From assembly GCA_017539565.1 (NCBI GenBank), contig JAFYCS010000009.1, positions 1 through 52,137 on the forward strand: 52,137 bases of DNA, given 5' to 3'. Of this stretch, positions 49,990 to 52,137 are shown one piece after another. Under the pieces are notes generated by a model. That model was not told the origin of the DNA. It was given only the letters and a program-made list of their open reading frames with translations, and ran no database searches. Positions within the stretch are counted from its first letter, which is position 1. Each line of letters begins with the position of its first letter. A program made the translations under genes and the position numbers. This DNA is from Lachnospiraceae bacterium. GTDB lineage: Bacteria; Bacillota; Clostridia; Lachnospirales; Lachnospiraceae.

Positions 49990-51846
49990 GTGAAAAAAAG
50001 AGAGTATATAATTATAATTATCCAGGTAGTTGTATTGATTTTAATTAGCAATAGTCTTTTTTTGCATTATAAAATGTTGCGATTCACATATATTGATAAA
50101 ACAGACGTATCTATATCTTTTGCATCAGGGGATAGTGTTGATAGCTTTATTGATTGGTTGAATCAGGAAAATTTGGCTGCCGTAAAAACATTCAATCGGT
50201 CAGACAAGGAAATGGATATTTATTTGAGTAATCTGACATATTCATCTGATATTAGAATGATAAAAGGGAGAATTCCGGTTAAAGAGGAATACTTAAGTAA
50301 TGTTAAACATGATGATCCTAAGCAATGCGGACTTATTAAACCGTTATTACCGAATTACTCTGTTAGGATATATGAATTAAAAGAAGGTATTAGTATTGAT
50401 GTGTATGAAATGTATACTATTAATACAGATGACGAAAACATTCTAAGAAGAATGCAAAGTGAACTTTCTAAGAAGGGGGTTTCTATAAGTCTAAATTCGG
50501 ATCAGATAAGAGTTTCAAATCTAATTGCGTTGATATCTACGTACTCGAGGTATCAGATTATACTGACTGTGTTGTTTTTTCTTAGTGTAATCTTGACCTT
50601 TGTATCGATAATAGCTATAGAACATGATTATAAGGCAAAGCGTAAAGCTAAAAAGACTGGACCAGTATATAAATGCTCTATTATTATAAGTATATTAATG
50701 TTGACAACTACATTTATGTGTACTCTTTCTTATTTACCAACATTATATAATGAATACAAAACAGCTGCTTATAATAATAAACAATTTCAGCCATTAAACA
50801 ATATATACAGGTTAGGAATAAATGATATAGGAGAAGCCTCATCTTTGGAATTTGAAATGGAGCTATATGAACCTGCTCTAAAATTATACAATTACCTTTC
50901 CGAAAACAATACTGCTTTTTTTGTTGATGCAGACTATTTAAAAGCCATAGAGTATTACAATGCAGATGTTCCTTTAAATGGACTTGTTAATGATGGTTAC
51001 AGAACGCATATTACAGTTGGGGCGAATTATTTTAAGCGAAACCCTATTAATACTATAAAGGGTAATAGTGTTTTAGACGAAATAATTTTATCTGACAATA
51101 CTCTTAATGTTATAGTGCCGGAAAAATATACAGCGCTTTCAGATGAGCTTGAACAATATTTTCTGGAATTATTCGATTTTCGCAAAAACCAGATATATAA
51201 TAATGTATATCAGGATATAGATCCTGAGAACAGTTACAATGCATCATCCGATCCATTAAAGGTTAATATGATTTATACCCAAAATGATCAATCATATTTT
51301 TTGTTTTCTCCTATAATATGTAAAAATAGTGGTAATAGTATAACTGATCCGGTAGTTGTTGTTTTTACAAATAATGTACATCCAAGTAGCATGTTGTCAA
51401 AAATGACTAGATGCTTTTACTTTGAGTATAATGATGAAAAGTCAATCAATGATTATTTGTATGGTATAACAGAAACCCAAAACTTTGTTTATCCTATTTC
51501 CATAAGCAATGAAGCATTGGAGAGCCTAAATGTTAACAGGAATAATTTTATATATTGTATATGTATTCTATTAACCCTTGCATTAAATTATTCGTCTGTA
51601 TCAAGTGTATTAAAAGAGAACATAAATTATCATACATGCGAAGATGGCAGTATAAGATATTCAATAGCAGGGGGTGTAATTCTATTTATTCTGTCTTTAA
51701 TATCAATGATAGTTTACAATTTGATTATATACAGAGTTTTGAGAAGTTTTACTATGAGACTATCTGTAGAGATGTTTATACTTATGGTTATCATTATTAT
51801 GCTATACAGTATAATACCGGCTAGACGTCATTCTTCTAATGCATGA
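49990..51846 (+). CDS. Bacteriocin-associated integral membrane protein (DUF1430/putative immunity)
   Basis: A 618-residue membrane protein of the FtsX-like shape seen in bacteriocin-associated integral membrane proteins (TIGR01654/DUF1430). One TM at 5-27, an extracytoplasmic domain to about 185, TM pair about 188-245, a second ectodomain, and C-terminal helices (about 515-612, with FIYCICILLTLALNYS and AGGVILFILSLISMIVYNLI). GTG start with GAGGG upstream. Proteins of this family accompany lactococcin 972-type genes and probably give immunity or export with an ATPase, which is not in the window. The sequence is AT-rich, as in the agr genes. Confidence 0.65.
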   Translation: MKKREYIIIIIQVVVLILISNSLFLHYKMLRFTYIDKTDVSISFASGDSVDSFIDWLNQENLAAVKTFNRSDKEMDIYLSNLTYSSDIRMIKGRIPVKEEYLSNVKHDDPKQCGLIKPLLPNYSVRIYELKEGISIDVYEMYTINTDDENILRRMQSELSKKGVSISLNSDQIRVSNLIALISTYSRYQIILTVLFFLSVILTFVSIIAIEHDYKAKRKAKKTGPVYKCSIIISILMLTTTFMCTLSYLPTLYNEYKTAAYNNKQFQPLNNIYRLGINDIGEASSLEFEMELYEPALKLYNYLSENNTAFFVDADYLKAIEYYNADVPLNGLVNDGYRTHITVGANYFKRNPINTIKGNSVLDEIILSDNTLNVIVPEKYTALSDELEQYFLELFDFRKNQIYNNVYQDIDPENSYNASSDPLKVNMIYTQNDQSYFLFSPIICKNSGNSITDPVVVVFTNNVHPSSMLSKMTRCFYFEYNDEKSINDYLYGITETQNFVYPISISNEALESLNVNRNNFIYCICILLTLALNYSSVSSVLKENINYHTCEDGSIRYSIAGGVILFILSLISMIVYNLIIYRVLRSFTMRLSVEMFILMVIIIMLYSIIPARRHSSNA

Positions 51847-52137
51847 CTTGCATTTGATCCGGTCAGTATTACAGATAACTGGATTTACGAAGAATATGAA
51901 GATCTGCGGCTGATGCGCAACAGTTTCTTTACCAGAGAAATGAATAATGACGGATATAAAAATAGAGCAATCAAAGTAGAGAGAGGTGATACGAAATATG
52001 ATGAACAGGGCGGAGTTATTATTGTTATCATGAAAGTTGATAACAGACTTTATAGTGAAGATGATCTGCAGTCACCTGAATTTATGCAGATGACAGATGA
52101 TCTAAAGGAAAAGCTTGATGAATACTTGGATGATGTA
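51847..52137 (+). pseudogene. Unidentified reading frame without a start, open to the window end
   Basis: The frame runs directly on from the stop at 51846: FDPVSITDNWIYEEYEDLRL, RNSFFTREMNNDGYKN, then VIIVIMKVDNRLYSEDDL. The acidic composition looks coding, but the possible ATG codons (51928, 51943, 52033) have no ribosome site. It may be a gene that lost its 5' end when the AT-rich cassette was inserted, or one with a missed start. It continues beyond the window, and no family was recognised. Confidence 0.45.

Overview
This window looks like a chromosomal segment of an anaerobic Firmicute, most likely a Lachnospiraceae-type clostridium. Evidence: purine-rich GGAGG ribosome sites close to starts, many ATGA and GTGA overlaps, consensus sigma-A promoters, and split cobalamin-dependent methionine synthase with ComEA, ComEC and HolA in one neighbourhood. 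This is inferred from gene content; no rRNA or tRNA gene was seen. About 46-52 kb is clearly more AT-rich than the rest and looks acquired.

Layout. 0-2.7 kb: argD and an extracellular solute-binding protein. 2.7-8.7 kb: a competence cluster (comEA, a two-component system, a GerMN lipoprotein, comEC). 8.7-11.06 kb: arrays of 74-75-bp hairpin repeats around a gene for a PD-(D/E)XK nuclease-like protein, bracketed by comEC and a second, diverged comEC 3' end; this reads as an inserted element. 11-16.6 kb: an acidic lipoprotein, an L,D-transpeptidase, holA and a sodium:solute symporter. 16.7-24.6 kb: a one-carbon block (metF, MetH activation-domain protein, metH, glyA) with two diacylglycerol-kinase-family genes. 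24.7-32.9 kb: a beta-CASP nuclease followed by a run of poorly known genes: a MoxR-like AAA+ ATPase with a long coiled coil, a possible degenerate VWA-type partner, a short TelA-like protein, a lipoprotein and a charged coiled-coil protein. 33-37 kb: aldo/keto reductase, a lone FtsX-type permease, and a second nuclease-fold gene (sce7726-like) followed by a third array of the same 74-75-bp repeat. 38-44 kb: a TetR-flavoprotein pair, a DUF6572-like protein, and a MarR-ArsA-ArsA group. 44-46 kb: an AAA-ATPase-like/PD-(D/E)XK protein followed by remnants of the sce7726 locus and a truncated AbrB-type gene. 46-52 kb: an Agr quorum-sensing set (histidine kinase, LytTR regulator, AgrB on the minus strand; an unlisted 57-residue AgrD-like peptide divergent on the plus strand), then a secreted protein and a bacteriocin-associated membrane protein. 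The window ends inside an unidentified reading frame.

Two repeat families stand out. The 74-75-bp hairpin family accompanies two nuclease-fold genes. A short element beginning TGTCATYCTGAG occurs at seven sites, six of them ending only 13-27 nt before a start codon, with paired base changes in its stem (ATCCT/AGGAT versus ATTCT/AGAAT). The most promising unexplained systems are the repeat-plus-nuclease element at the comEC end, the AAA+/VWA-like/TelA-like operon, and the Agr-controlled cassette with its divergent agrD.
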